Positions 1-7,327 of a stretch of DNA of 30,316 nt are shown piece by piece. The position numbers and the translations under genes are program-made. The notes under the pieces were generated by a model that had not been told where the DNA came from, searched no databases, and saw only the letters and a list, made by a program, of their open reading frames with translations. The DNA lies in IMG/VR virus record IMGVR_UViG_3300020176_000061, positions 1 through 30,316 of that record. One strand, written 5' to 3'. Position 1 is the stretch's first letter. Each line of letters opens with the position of its first letter. The DNA comes from a virus.

Positions 1-280
1 AAACTTTTGCTACCATTTTACCAACTGATTTACCTAATGCAAATCCCGTTAAACCACCTATAATAGAACCAAAGAAACCTTCATTTGTTATTTCTTCATT
101 AAGTCTCTCCAGGTCGTATGTACCATCCTCTTTCATGTATTCCTTTTCGAATAATTCTAAAGCCTCATCTATTTTAGCTTCTAATTCAGGAGTCCATTCT
201 TCTTGAAGACCTTCGTTAACAAGTTTCATATCATTCTCAGTGATAGTGTTCTCGATTAAGTATTTATTAAATGTTTTCAT
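1..280 (-). CDS. Partial protein with acidic helical N-terminus and glycine-zipper segment
   Basis: I translated this directly: an ATG at 280 opens a frame that stays open for 93 codons to the left edge, so the C-terminus is missing. The protein starts MKTFNKYLIENTITEND, continues with an acidic, probably helical stretch (about residues 17-68), and then has a Gly-rich hydrophobic segment (GFFGSIIGGLTGFALGKSVG, about residues 69-88) that resembles a glycine zipper or membrane-inserting helix. It lies 20 bp downstream of the tail-tube-like gene and is co-directional with it. The function is not recognised. A membrane-active or internal virion protein would fit the hydrophobic segment, but this is inference only. 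Confidence 0.7.
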   Translation of the reverse strand, partial: MKTFNKYLIENTITENDMKLVNEGLQEEWTPELEAKIDEALELFEKEYMKEDGTYDLERLNEEITNEGFFGSIIGGLTGFALGKSVGKMVAKV

Positions 281-300
281 GTATTATATATCAATTTATT

Positions 301-852
301 TTATTCTACCTCTAATCTAAGATTTAATTTATTATAATAGAATGTAACCTCAAATGTATTAAAGGATGCCACGTTTTCCGCAAAGTTTAAATTTAACTCG
401 TTAATAGAATTCATAATACAATCTGTAAATTCCATATATGCTACAGATGCACCTTCAGCATCTAATATTCTTAAACTCAATGGATCTATATATGCTTGCT
501 TAGTTGATCTAGCATAATACCACAAAAGAGTATCCATCATAATCCAATAATTAATAAAACCATCCAACAATTGCATACTAACTGTAAATTCTCTATTAAT
601 TACATTTTGAATTGGCAATGCACCTCTGTGATATCTCTTAGTACCGTCGTTATCTTCTTGTGATAATGGATCAAACGATACGCCTGGTATATTAACACCT
701 TGTATACTGTAATTAATAAAATCTACAGGTTCTGATAGTAAACTTCCAGGTATTTTATTTAAATATTTTTTATACTTATCTGCAACCTCTTTAGGTATAA
801 ATCCCCTAGGAAACCTAAAATCGAATGAATTATTTCTGCTATTTAATACCAT
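301..852 (-). CDS. Tail-tube-like protein (gp19/gp54-type fold candidate)
   Basis: This 183-aa protein has the size and C-terminal strand pattern of T4-type tail-tube proteins. The segment around residues 140-178 reads as a short strand (AYMEFTDCIMNSI), then NELNLNF, then FNTFEVTFYYNKL. This matches the usual tube pattern of a position-reporting strand followed by an 'EVTF-y-y' strand. Residues 85-110 (REFTVSMQLLDGFINYWIMM) match the mid-domain strand and helix. It lies in a baseplate/tail cluster, 2 bp downstream of the 687-aa structural gene (junction TAATTATGG). It could be the tube itself or a baseplate-proximal tube initiator. The assignment rests on pattern recognition, not on strong motif identity. 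Confidence 0.55.
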   Translation of the reverse strand: MVLNSRNNSFDFRFPRGFIPKEVADKYKKYLNKIPGSLLSEPVDFINYSIQGVNIPGVSFDPLSQEDNDGTKRYHRGALPIQNVINREFTVSMQLLDGFINYWIMMDTLLWYYARSTKQAYIDPLSLRILDAEGASVAYMEFTDCIMNSINELNLNFAENVASFNTFEVTFYYNKLNLRLEVE

Positions 853-854
853 AA

Positions 855-2918
855 TTAGATTTCAAATTTACCTGATAAAATCATATTTTCATCTATACCA
901 TTATTAACACTAATATAGAATGTATTGTTTTTCATACCCCTTATTGTGTTAGCATTTGCTTCACTTATTTTAAAGAGTACTTCACCTTCACCCATATTAA
1001 TATCCTTATTGAATATATTATTAAATTTTAATTTTTGTTTACCATCTCCAAATGTCATAATTACATTTTCTATATTAGTAAATGATATGAATTCTACATC
1101 ATCTCCTTTTCTTTTAGCTATTACAAATTTATAATATGATGTGAATGGCGGAATTTTAATGAGCAAATCACCTTCAGATTTAAAATCAGAAGTATCTACT
1201 TCACTAATATCTTGTCTTGTAATATCGTCAGTGTTAGATTCGAATACAATTTTTGACTTGGAAGCAATTACATTGTGTCTCTCTAAAAACGTAGGGACAT
1301 ACTTAGTACTTTTAGGCATGTTGTCAGTAAAAATGCCATTTATTATTTTGTTAGATGCCAGTTGAGGTAATACATTGTATACTTCGGTTAATTGATTAGG
1401 AGAATTAATTTTTAGTTTATTTAATCTCTTACCATATTTAGCAGCTTGTTTAACTGTTAAACTAGCCATTTTTACAATTTGTGTATTATCAGTTTGATTC
1501 CATATTCTCATTATAACATCAATAGAAAAACTAGAAGCTGTACTACTATTCATAATAACAGGTCTAAACACAATAGGTGTGTTAAAGTCCTCATATTGTG
1601 TATATGAAGTTTGGAATGTTTTAATTTCAGATGCACCTATAGTTTCAAAAACATCTATGTCATACATTACTATAATATCATCTGAAGTCGTGTTTATTTG
1701 ATTTAATACATATGCTTCAAACGCACCTATAGAATTATCCTTTTCACCGTATATTCTAAAATAATCTCCATCATCAGCGTCTTCTACGACTACTGTAAAA
1801 TCTTGAAATTCATCTTCTCTTGAAATTGTAAACTTATTTTCCTCCCCTGTAATAAAATAATCATATCCATTAAAGGTTTCTAATTGATCAATTAATTTAA
1901 ACGTTAGTTCATAATTAGAAGAAGGATCTAAATCACTTGAACCTATTGTACCATCTCCATAAAACCTATCATTAAATTCTTCATTTTGTTGAACTAATGT
2001 GGGTATTTTAAGATCTATAAATTTGCTATACAGTGTTTCCCCTAAAATAAATGGCTTAGGATTAGCATATTCATAATTACTAGTATTTAAATAAACAAGT
2101 TGAGTTAAATTATTTCTTACATTAGAAGATCTCTTCGCCGCTATTTCAAATAAAAATCCTTCATAACCTCTGGCAGAAAAATTATAACCACTCCTAAAGT
2201 GTAATCTAATACTATCATATTTAATATAATTAATATTAGCAGTAGCTTCAGTTTGATAATTTAAAAGATCTGTTTCATTACCACCAGTCCAACTTACATT
2301 ACTATTAATATAATTGAACATTTCATAATCACCCGTAGAATCATATCCTAATAAGGCATATCTAGTACCGCTTGCATCTGATTGTACTGCATGATATCTA
2401 CCTATAGTTTGATTGATATCATTACCGGTATTTTCATCTGGATTTGCAAATAATGGATTTGCTCTAGTGTCTATTATAATTTTACCACCTATTAAATCCC
2501 CGCACGTGTATTCGATTGTGCCAGTTTGATTAGGCGTAAACTGACCAATCTTAGTAACATTTGAATAAGAATAAATTCCTAAAGCACCGCTAATTTGAAA
2601 TAATTCTGGATTAGTTAATTCACTTAAATTAAACTTATAAGTTTTACCGCTCTGTAATAAAAGAGTTCTTGCAGCAAAGTTTTCTACAGATATGTAACCT
2701 GAATTTTCAGTAACATCAAAATTAACAACAGCACTTCCTAATTCATTTATTAAATGTCTTTTTGCAAATGGATTACCCTTAACTGTGTCTAAGAATTTTA
2801 CCTCGCTACCATTGTCATCCACTTCTATTTGGTATTTAGAAGGATTTGATTGGTCGTGGTAAATAAATTCTAAAAGAATATCAGAATCTAAGTAAAAATA
2901 TCTAGATGATTGTGCCAT
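855..2918 (-). CDS. Large virion structural protein, probable baseplate or fibre component
   Basis: This 687-aa protein is rich in Asn, Ser, Thr, Asp and aromatic residues in alternating patterns typical of beta-rich phage fibres and baseplate proteins. No transmembrane segment or catalytic motif is visible. It starts MAQSSRYFYLDSDILLEF and ends with a beta-strand-like tail (NNTFYISVNNGIDENMILSG) that resembles baseplate-upper-protein style domains. It follows the membrane-anchored 267-aa gene by 14 bp and precedes the tail-tube-like gene by 2 bp. The leader is A/T-rich (AATATAAACAATGG) with no Shine-Dalgarno sequence. I do not recognise the family; 'structural' is inferred from composition and position. 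Confidence 0.6.
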   Translation of the reverse strand: MAQSSRYFYLDSDILLEFIYHDQSNPSKYQIEVDDNGSEVKFLDTVKGNPFAKRHLINELGSAVVNFDVTENSGYISVENFAARTLLLQSGKTYKFNLSELTNPELFQISGALGIYSYSNVTKIGQFTPNQTGTIEYTCGDLIGGKIIIDTRANPLFANPDENTGNDINQTIGRYHAVQSDASGTRYALLGYDSTGDYEMFNYINSNVSWTGGNETDLLNYQTEATANINYIKYDSIRLHFRSGYNFSARGYEGFLFEIAAKRSSNVRNNLTQLVYLNTSNYEYANPKPFILGETLYSKFIDLKIPTLVQQNEEFNDRFYGDGTIGSSDLDPSSNYELTFKLIDQLETFNGYDYFITGEENKFTISREDEFQDFTVVVEDADDGDYFRIYGEKDNSIGAFEAYVLNQINTTSDDIIVMYDIDVFETIGASEIKTFQTSYTQYEDFNTPIVFRPVIMNSSTASSFSIDVIMRIWNQTDNTQIVKMASLTVKQAAKYGKRLNKLKINSPNQLTEVYNVLPQLASNKIINGIFTDNMPKSTKYVPTFLERHNVIASKSKIVFESNTDDITRQDISEVDTSDFKSEGDLLIKIPPFTSYYKFVIAKRKGDDVEFISFTNIENVIMTFGDGKQKLKFNNIFNKDINMGEGEVLFKISEANANTIRGMKNNTFYISVNNGIDENMILSGKFEI

Positions 2919-2932
2919 TGTTTATATTAATT

Positions 2933-3736
2933 TTAAAATCTTAACCATTTAGGAGAATAATATAATCCTAATCCGATTGATGGACCAGTACTTATTACTT
3001 GATTGTTGTTTAGATTGATTCCATAACCGATACCAATACCTACTGACCATCCTCCTTTCATTTTAGGTTTTTGATTTAATCTTGTATTTATAAGGTTTAT
3101 ATTTTCTATATTACTAAAAGTTAATCCTGGATATGACGTAGAAATTTTTAATTGATCTGCTCCGTTTATTCTTTCTATGGCTGCTAACAGACTAATTGTA
3201 TGTTCGATATCAAAAGAAGCATTTCCATAATTTAATCCAGTATCATGCCTTGTTATTAACATATCACCCATTAAATTTCTAGAATTACCATTACCAAAAT
3301 CATCAAACTTAGAAAATGTTAATTTAGTTGTTGTTGAATCCACCTCAGATGATGTTACGTTAGCCAATAAACTATCTTTGATATCTATATCAGCTGATAA
3401 AAGAGTATTAACCTTGTTTAAATCTTTATTTAAATTAAGAGCCTTTCTGTATTTTAAAACCAATTCATTTTGATCATCCTTTAAATCATTTATATCAAAT
3501 TCATAAGATCTTATCTTAGATATTAAATTACCGTTTTCTGCTATTAATTGATTAACAGAATCTTTTGATGCTAAATAATTATTAAAATTACGATCAGAAG
3601 TTTCTTGAACTAATTCTAATTCTTGTTTTAAATTTTCAGTTTGATTACACTGTCTTAAAAACAATAAAACAAAAAGAGCACCCAATACAAACGTAAGGGT
3701 GTTCTTATTACTTAATATGTTTTTAAAATTTATCAC
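2933..3736 (-). CDS. N-anchored coiled-coil protein with outer-membrane-like C-terminus (possible spanin-like protein)
   Basis: The 267-aa product has one hydrophobic segment at residues 12-29 (TLTFVLGALFVLLFL) near the N-terminus. A long, charged, heptad-like region follows (about 32-130). The C-terminus (WSVGIGIGYGINL ... SIGLGLYYSPKWLRF) has alternating Gly/hydrophobic strands ending in Phe, as in outer-membrane beta proteins. This resembles small Bacteroidota phage proteins of the DUF6808 type, which is recalled rather than searched. The architecture could bridge the inner and outer membranes, so a one-protein spanin role in lysis is possible but unproven. The start is GTG at 3736, preceded by AAAGGAAAAATAGAAA, one of the few Shine-Dalgarno-like sequences here. 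It interrupts an otherwise structural gene run. Confidence 0.6.
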   Translation of the reverse strand: MINFKNILSNKNTLTFVLGALFVLLFLRQCNQTENLKQELELVQETSDRNFNNYLASKDSVNQLIAENGNLISKIRSYEFDINDLKDDQNELVLKYRKALNLNKDLNKVNTLLSADIDIKDSLLANVTSSEVDSTTTKLTFSKFDDFGNGNSRNLMGDMLITRHDTGLNYGNASFDIEHTISLLAAIERINGADQLKISTSYPGLTFSNIENINLINTRLNQKPKMKGGWSVGIGIGYGINLNNNQVISTGPSIGLGLYYSPKWLRF

Positions 3737-3756
3737 TTTCTATTTTTCCTTTAAAT

Positions 3757-5307
3757 TTATAAAAATTCTTCAAGTGTAGGGTCTCCACCGTCTTTATTAT
3801 CAATAACAAAATCAGTTTCTGCATTATGTACTAATATACCGTTAGCGAAATAAACATCTTCAGATTCTACGTCAATTGACCATGTTGAAAATGGTTGTGC
3901 AGTTTTTACCAACGATTTAGTGTTAACTAAAATCCATTGAGAATCTTCATTTAACATAAATTCTCCTACGTTTACGTCACTTGCCTTTTTCCAAGAAACC
4001 ATATTATTGACATCTTTAATTAAAACAGGATGTTCAAATGTTATTTTAAGAGAACCTTCATTGAAATTATAATAAGAAGAATATGTGTCCACTGTGACAT
4101 TAGTAACTTCTACTGATGTAAATTCACCTTCAAGATTATCTACATGAGAAGTCCATTCTCTATATGCCTCTTCAGAACCATCATAACCATTGATATTATA
4201 AGATAACAGCATATCACCCAGTTGTATGTTTTCAATTGCTTTAGTTTCGCCATTTGCTAATGTAATCATTTCACCAGCTATGTGACATCCGCCGCCGCCT
4301 CCGCCGCCTCCGGTATACGAAGTAGTTGCTGTTGGAACTAGCGTTGGACTTAGTGTAGCAAAAGGCGTTGGACTTAGTGTAGCAATAGGTGTTGCACTTA
4401 GTGTAGCAAAAGGCGTTGCACTTAGTGTAGCAATAGGTGTTGGAACCGGTGTTGCCGCTACTGTAGGCACTGGTGTTGGAACCGGCGTTGCAGCTACTGT
4501 AGCCGTTGGCGTTGGCTCTATTACTGGTGATGTACCTTGTGTTAAAGTTACACCTAAAGTATATCTAATATTACTATTATCTGGGTGTGCAATAACAAGA
4601 GGTTCTAGAATAATACTTGTAGGGAATTTTGCTCCTCCGTCAAGACTAGTGATTATACAACTTCCTACTACATTTCCATTTATATTAGTACCGTATACAA
4701 ATTGTACACTATATCTGGAATCCTTAGATATTATAGTAGGTACTTGATTGGTAGTTGTTGCCGTATCTGTGTAACTAAAGCTCTTAGTTACTGAAGACCC
4801 TGGACCGTTATTAAAATCATCCAACGTAACGCTCGTGACATTGATACCGTTATCATTAATAACGACCGATAGAATCGGTACAGGCGTTGGAGCCTGTGTT
4901 ACAGGTATCGTAGGGAATGGCGTTGCAGTAGGCACTGGTGTTGGAACTGGTGTTACAGCTGATGTAGGTGCTGGTGTTGCAGTTGGAACCGCAGTTGGAG
5001 CCGCAGTTGGAGCCGCAGTTGGAGCCGGCGTTGCAGTCGGAGCCGCAGTTGGAGCCGGCGTTGCAGTCGGCGCAATAACTGTATTACCAGCTTGAGTCAC
5101 TTCAATAGTATCAATTGTACTTGTGTTAGCATGCCTAACAGTAAGCGTTGCGTTTCTGGCAACACCCGAATTAGGCGATACTGTAATCGTCCAATCATCA
5201 GTAGTTCCCACCCTTACGATTGTAATCCAATCAGGTGGTGTATCCCATGAATATGAAGTCCCTAAGGGTGTGATATTCACTGTTCTTATGTATTCGTTTG
5301 CTGCCAT
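3757..5307 (-). CDS. BACON-domain tail fibre with Pro/Thr linkers and C-terminal Hint autoprocessing domain
   Basis: The 516-aa domain order is as follows. Residues 1-76 form a BACON-type Ig-like domain (SYSWDTPPDWITI, then WTITVSPNSG, then TLTVRHANTSTIDTIEVTQAG). Residues 80-144 are a Pro/Thr/Ala linker. Residues 146-260 are a beta-rich domain. Residues 264-329 are a second Pro/Thr linker. Residues 333-340 are eight glycines. Residues 341-495 are a Hint domain, followed by a 21-residue acidic tail. Known BACON domains are often glycan- or mucin-associated in Bacteroidota, so surface binding is a reasonable role. The Hint domain could cleave the fibre after the glycine tract. The gene lies 40 bp downstream of the collagen-like fibre gene and 20 bp upstream of the membrane protein. 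ATG at 5307 is supported by the intact BACON start. Confidence 0.8.
   Translation of the reverse strand: MAANEYIRTVNITPLGTSYSWDTPPDWITIVRVGTTDDWTITVSPNSGVARNATLTVRHANTSTIDTIEVTQAGNTVIAPTATPAPTAAPTATPAPTAAPTAAPTAVPTATPAPTSAVTPVPTPVPTATPFPTIPVTQAPTPVPILSVVINDNGINVTSVTLDDFNNGPGSSVTKSFSYTDTATTTNQVPTIISKDSRYSVQFVYGTNINGNVVGSCIITSLDGGAKFPTSIILEPLVIAHPDNSNIRYTLGVTLTQGTSPVIEPTPTATVAATPVPTPVPTVAATPVPTPIATLSATPFATLSATPIATLSPTPFATLSPTLVPTATTSYTGGGGGGGGCHIAGEMITLANGETKAIENIQLGDMLLSYNINGYDGSEEAYREWTSHVDNLEGEFTSVEVTNVTVDTYSSYYNFNEGSLKITFEHPVLIKDVNNMVSWKKASDVNVGEFMLNEDSQWILVNTKSLVKTAQPFSTWSIDVESEDVYFANGILVHNAETDFVIDNKDGGDPTLEEFL
3823..4287 (-). other. Hint (intein/Hedgehog-like) domain within the BACON fibre gene
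   Basis: All core Hint motifs are visible. Block A begins at Cys341 (CHIAGEMITLANGE, followed by IQLGDMLLSYN). Block B carries the TxxH motif (KITFEHPVLI, about residues 421-430). Block F ends VYFANGILVHN with His494-Asn495. The residue after Asn is Ala, not the Ser/Thr/Cys needed by standard splicing inteins, and no homing-endonuclease insert is present (155 residues in total). This fits a bacterial-intein-like or Hedgehog-like processing domain better than a splicing intein. The Cys is immediately preceded by eight Gly. Cleavage there is inferred from the family. Confidence 0.85.
4321..4518 (-). repeat. Second Pro/Thr/Ala repeat linker of the BACON-Hint fibre
   Basis: This encodes residues 264-329. 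It begins with the ATPVPTPVPTVA unit shared with the neighbouring fibre gene. It then continues as a 10-residue (30-bp) unit, ATLSATPFATLSATPIATLS, with Ser/Ala and Phe/Ile alternations. The DNA copies are nearly identical (gcacttagtgtagca core on the plus strand). Confidence 0.85.
4876..5070 (-). repeat. First Pro/Thr/Ala repeat linker of the BACON-Hint fibre
   Basis: This encodes residues 80-144 between the BACON domain and the second beta-rich domain. The repeats are built from APT, ATP and PVPT triplets and quartets. The DNA is markedly richer in G and C than the flanking sequence and consists of short degenerate repeats (gttggagccgca on the plus strand). Confidence 0.85.
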
Positions 5308-5312
5308 TTTTA

Positions 5313-5340
5313 TATTTATGTTTTTATATTTATCTTGTTT
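5313..5340 (-). promoter_or_regulatory. Tandem ATAAATATAAAA elements (late-promoter-like or initiation element)
   Basis: The 39-bp gap before the BACON-Hint gene contains two copies of ATAAATATAAAA on the minus strand, at 5334-5323 and 5320-5309. CATAAATA (5320-5313) and GATAAATA (5334-5327) each match the T4-type late promoter TATAAATA at 7 of 8 positions. The upstream copy lies in a 16-nt string (AAACAAGATAAATATA) found again before the gp25-like gene. Its role could be transcriptional or part of an A-rich translation start. Confidence 0.35.
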
Positions 5341-5346
5341 TTATTT

Positions 5347-7326
5347 TTATGATGATGGGCTTCCTCCACCTGTACCACATAATTCAGAAGCAGTAGTACT
5401 ACCACCCGAAGAACTTGTGATTAACCATGATATAGACCCATTAGAATACCATCCGAATGGCATAAGACTATCCCATGTTGTTAAATTCATATCAGTCCAA
5501 AAGACTGAAGAAGTAGATAGTATAGCATCATTACTCCATAATGTATATTTTATAGATAATTCACCACATGCTGAACTGCTAGAACTGGAATTAAAACTTA
5601 ATCTATGACTATAAGAAGTAACTGGTACTGGCGTTGCCGCTATAGTAGGCACTGGTGTTGGAACCGGTGTTGCAGCTACTGTAGGCACTGGTGTTGCAGC
5701 TACTGTAGGCACTGGTGTTGGTACTGGCGTTGCAGCTACTGTAGGCACTGGTGTTGGAACTGGCGTTGCAGCTACTGTAGGCACTGGTGTTGGAACTGGC
5801 GTTGCAGTTGGAACCGCAGTTGGTGCCGGTGTATATGCCACTGTAGGCAATGGCGTTGCAGTTGGAACCGCAGTTGGTGCTGGTGTATATGCCACTGTAG
5901 GCAATGGCGTTGCAGTTGGAACCGCAGTTGGTGCTGGGGTATATGCCACTGTAGGCAATGGCGTTGCAGTTGGAACCGCAGTTGGTGCCGGTGTATATGC
6001 CACTGTAGGCAATGGCGTTGCAGTTGGAGCAGGCGTTGCAGTTGGATTATTTTCTGCAATCGGGTGTATATTCCAAATAACATACTTATTAACATCTTGA
6101 GGATGACTTATTCTAACAACCCATGGTGTACCTATTGCTCTAAGTGCAGTTTCTATAATAACTCTACTATTAACAGAATCTACAGTGATATTTAAACCAG
6201 GTTCATTAACAGAAATATCTGAATAGTCTAATTCTGTATTTGCTGGAGTAATTACATAATTTAAATATAAAGTCTCAACTTTATTGTATACGTAATATAA
6301 ATCGGCTACAGTATCACTGTCACCTGTAGTATATAATGGATCTATAAAAATAGATGCATTACCGGTGGGTGATCCATCAGTGTTAGCATCAATATCTCCT
6401 CCAGATATAGAAATAGTATCTGTAGCAGGTGATCCATCTGCGTTAGCATTAATATCTCCTCCAGAAATACCTATACTATCACCTACCGGAGAACCACAAT
6501 CAGTACATAATTCTTTCCAAGTGTTATCGTTATAATAAGCTTCTACAATATTTAAATCGGTATTATATCTAATCATACCATACTGTGGTGTTACTGGTCT
6601 TTCTCCAGTAGAACCTGCAGGTAATCTTAAATATCCTTTAAACTCTGCATTTATATCAACATCTAATATACCATTACCAGAAGTTTCTAGTTTTATATTA
6701 GTGTCTCCTATAGATTTTAGATTTACACCCGCACCGGTAGCACTAAAAAAAGAAGTATTGGCTAAGAATGTAATTTTATCTGTTGTGGCACCAAATTCTA
6801 TATTAGTACTACCAAATGAATTTTGAAAATTAAATTTAGAATATGCACCAGATTCAGTACTAGTTAATACTATTGTTTTGTCTACATTGTGCTGTAATTT
6901 AATATAACTTTCAAATGTTATATCTTTTGCAATTGTCAATCTAGAATTAGTATCAATATCACCATCCGTTAAACCTTCTTCAAAACTAGGATCACCTAAC
7001 CAAATAATAGGCATATTTAAATCAGTGCCTATTTTGGGTTTTAAAATGGTAATTTCGTTTCTACCGTCATTATTAGAATCTACTTCGACTTTATACCATG
7101 GGCTATCAGTAGCACCAGATTCACCCTTTTGACCAGTATTACCGATATCTCCTTTTTCACCTTTTTGTCCTGTTAAACCAACCTGTCCTTGATCACCTTT
7201 TTGACCTTTGGGACCAGCAGGTCCTCCTCCATTTGCTAAAATTTGATCAAAATTATAGTTAATCTTTTCAAACTTTATAGAGTCTGAATCGCTTGGATGT
7301 AATATCTCTTGAATGTTAATTGCCAT
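5347..7326 (-). CDS. Collagen-like tail fibre with Pro/Thr repeat stalk and Cys-bracketed C-terminal domain
   Basis: This 659-aa fibre has a clear modular order. Residues 1-30 form an N-terminal anchor (MAINIQEILHPSDSDS, then INYNFDQIL) shared with the 188-aa fibre upstream. Residues 35-73 are 13 Gly-X-Y collagen triplets (KGD/KGE type), usually trimer-forming. A beta-rich shaft follows, then a common phage fibre motif at about 235-274 (LPAGSTGERP, YGMIRYNT, YNDNTWKELC). Two 20-residue SISGGDI repeats lie at about 282-322. Residues 330-425 are beta-rich. A Pro/Thr stalk spans 428-568, and a domain bounded by Cys587 and Cys650 closes the protein. The previous gene's stop is 1 bp away (TAAAATG), indicating tight coupling to the 2509-aa gene. 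It is most likely a trimeric receptor-binding or decoration fibre. Confidence 0.82.
   Translation of the reverse strand: MAINIQEILHPSDSDSIKFEKINYNFDQILANGGGPAGPKGQKGDQGQVGLTGQKGEKGDIGNTGQKGESGATDSPWYKVEVDSNNDGRNEITILKPKIGTDLNMPIIWLGDPSFEEGLTDGDIDTNSRLTIAKDITFESYIKLQHNVDKTIVLTSTESGAYSKFNFQNSFGSTNIEFGATTDKITFLANTSFFSATGAGVNLKSIGDTNIKLETSGNGILDVDINAEFKGYLRLPAGSTGERPVTPQYGMIRYNTDLNIVEAYYNDNTWKELCTDCGSPVGDSIGISGGDINANADGSPATDTISISGGDIDANTDGSPTGNASIFIDPLYTTGDSDTVADLYYVYNKVETLYLNYVITPANTELDYSDISVNEPGLNITVDSVNSRVIIETALRAIGTPWVVRISHPQDVNKYVIWNIHPIAENNPTATPAPTATPLPTVAYTPAPTAVPTATPLPTVAYTPAPTAVPTATPLPTVAYTPAPTAVPTATPLPTVAYTPAPTAVPTATPVPTPVPTVAATPVPTPVPTVAATPVPTPVPTVAATPVPTVAATPVPTPVPTIAATPVPVTSYSHRLSFNSSSSSSACGELSIKYTLWSNDAILSTSSVFWTDMNLTTWDSLMPFGWYSNGSISWLITSSSGGSTTASELCGTGGGSPSS
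5623..6045 (-). repeat. Long Pro/Thr/Ala/Val repeat stalk in the collagen-like fibre
   Basis: This encodes residues 428-568. On the transcribed strand it starts with four 18-residue units (PTATPLPTVAYTPAPTAV), then changes to a 12-residue ATPVPTPVPTVA unit. The latter unit is also used in the second linker of the adjacent BACON-Hint gene. Such a tract is expected to form an extended, rod-like or flexible spacer. Confidence 0.9.
5819..6022. repeat. 54-bp tandem repeat, about 3.8 copies
   Basis: On the plus strand, units beginning gttggtgc start at 5819, 5873, 5927 and 5981, exactly 54 bp apart. They differ at only a few bases (gccggtg, gctggtg, gctgggg, gccggtg). Each unit encodes 18 residues in frame, so gain or loss of units would keep the fibre open. 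Confidence 0.9.
7108..7224 (-). repeat. Collagen-like Gly-X-Y tract
   Basis: There are thirteen uninterrupted Gly-X-Y triplets at residues 35-73 of the 659-aa fibre. The pattern includes GPAGPKGQKGDQGQVGLTGQ and later KGEKGD and KGESGA. Lys-Gly-Asp/Glu triplets favour inter-chain salt bridges in hydroxyproline-free bacterial and phage collagens. Confidence 0.92.
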
Positions 7327-7327
7327 T

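Noticed and set aside
1-280. T4-type prohead protease sites (LIE, ITE) marking an internal head protein
   Set aside because: Such three-residue motifs are too common by chance and no capsid genes are visible nearby.
3640-3736. Lipoprotein signal in the 267-aa membrane protein (LFLRQC)
   Set aside because: Arg and Gln precede the Cys where small residues are needed for a lipobox, so a plain membrane anchor is more likely.
3823-4287. A classic splicing intein
   Set aside because: The +1 residue is Ala, there is almost no C-terminal extein, and no endonuclease domain is present. A Hint-type cleavage or transfer domain fits better.
4321-6045. Repeat arrays resembling a CRISPR or a diversity-generating variable region
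   Set aside because: Repeats are contiguous with no unique spacers, lie in frame within genes, and no Cas or reverse-transcriptase gene or template repeat is visible.
5605-6195. Plus-strand open frame rich in Cys, Trp and Arg, and the 107-aa minus-strand frame at 5772-6095
   Set aside because: Both are alternate-frame readings of the Pro/Thr repeat DNA of the fibre gene. The periodic residues reflect the 54- and 36-bp repeats, not a protein.
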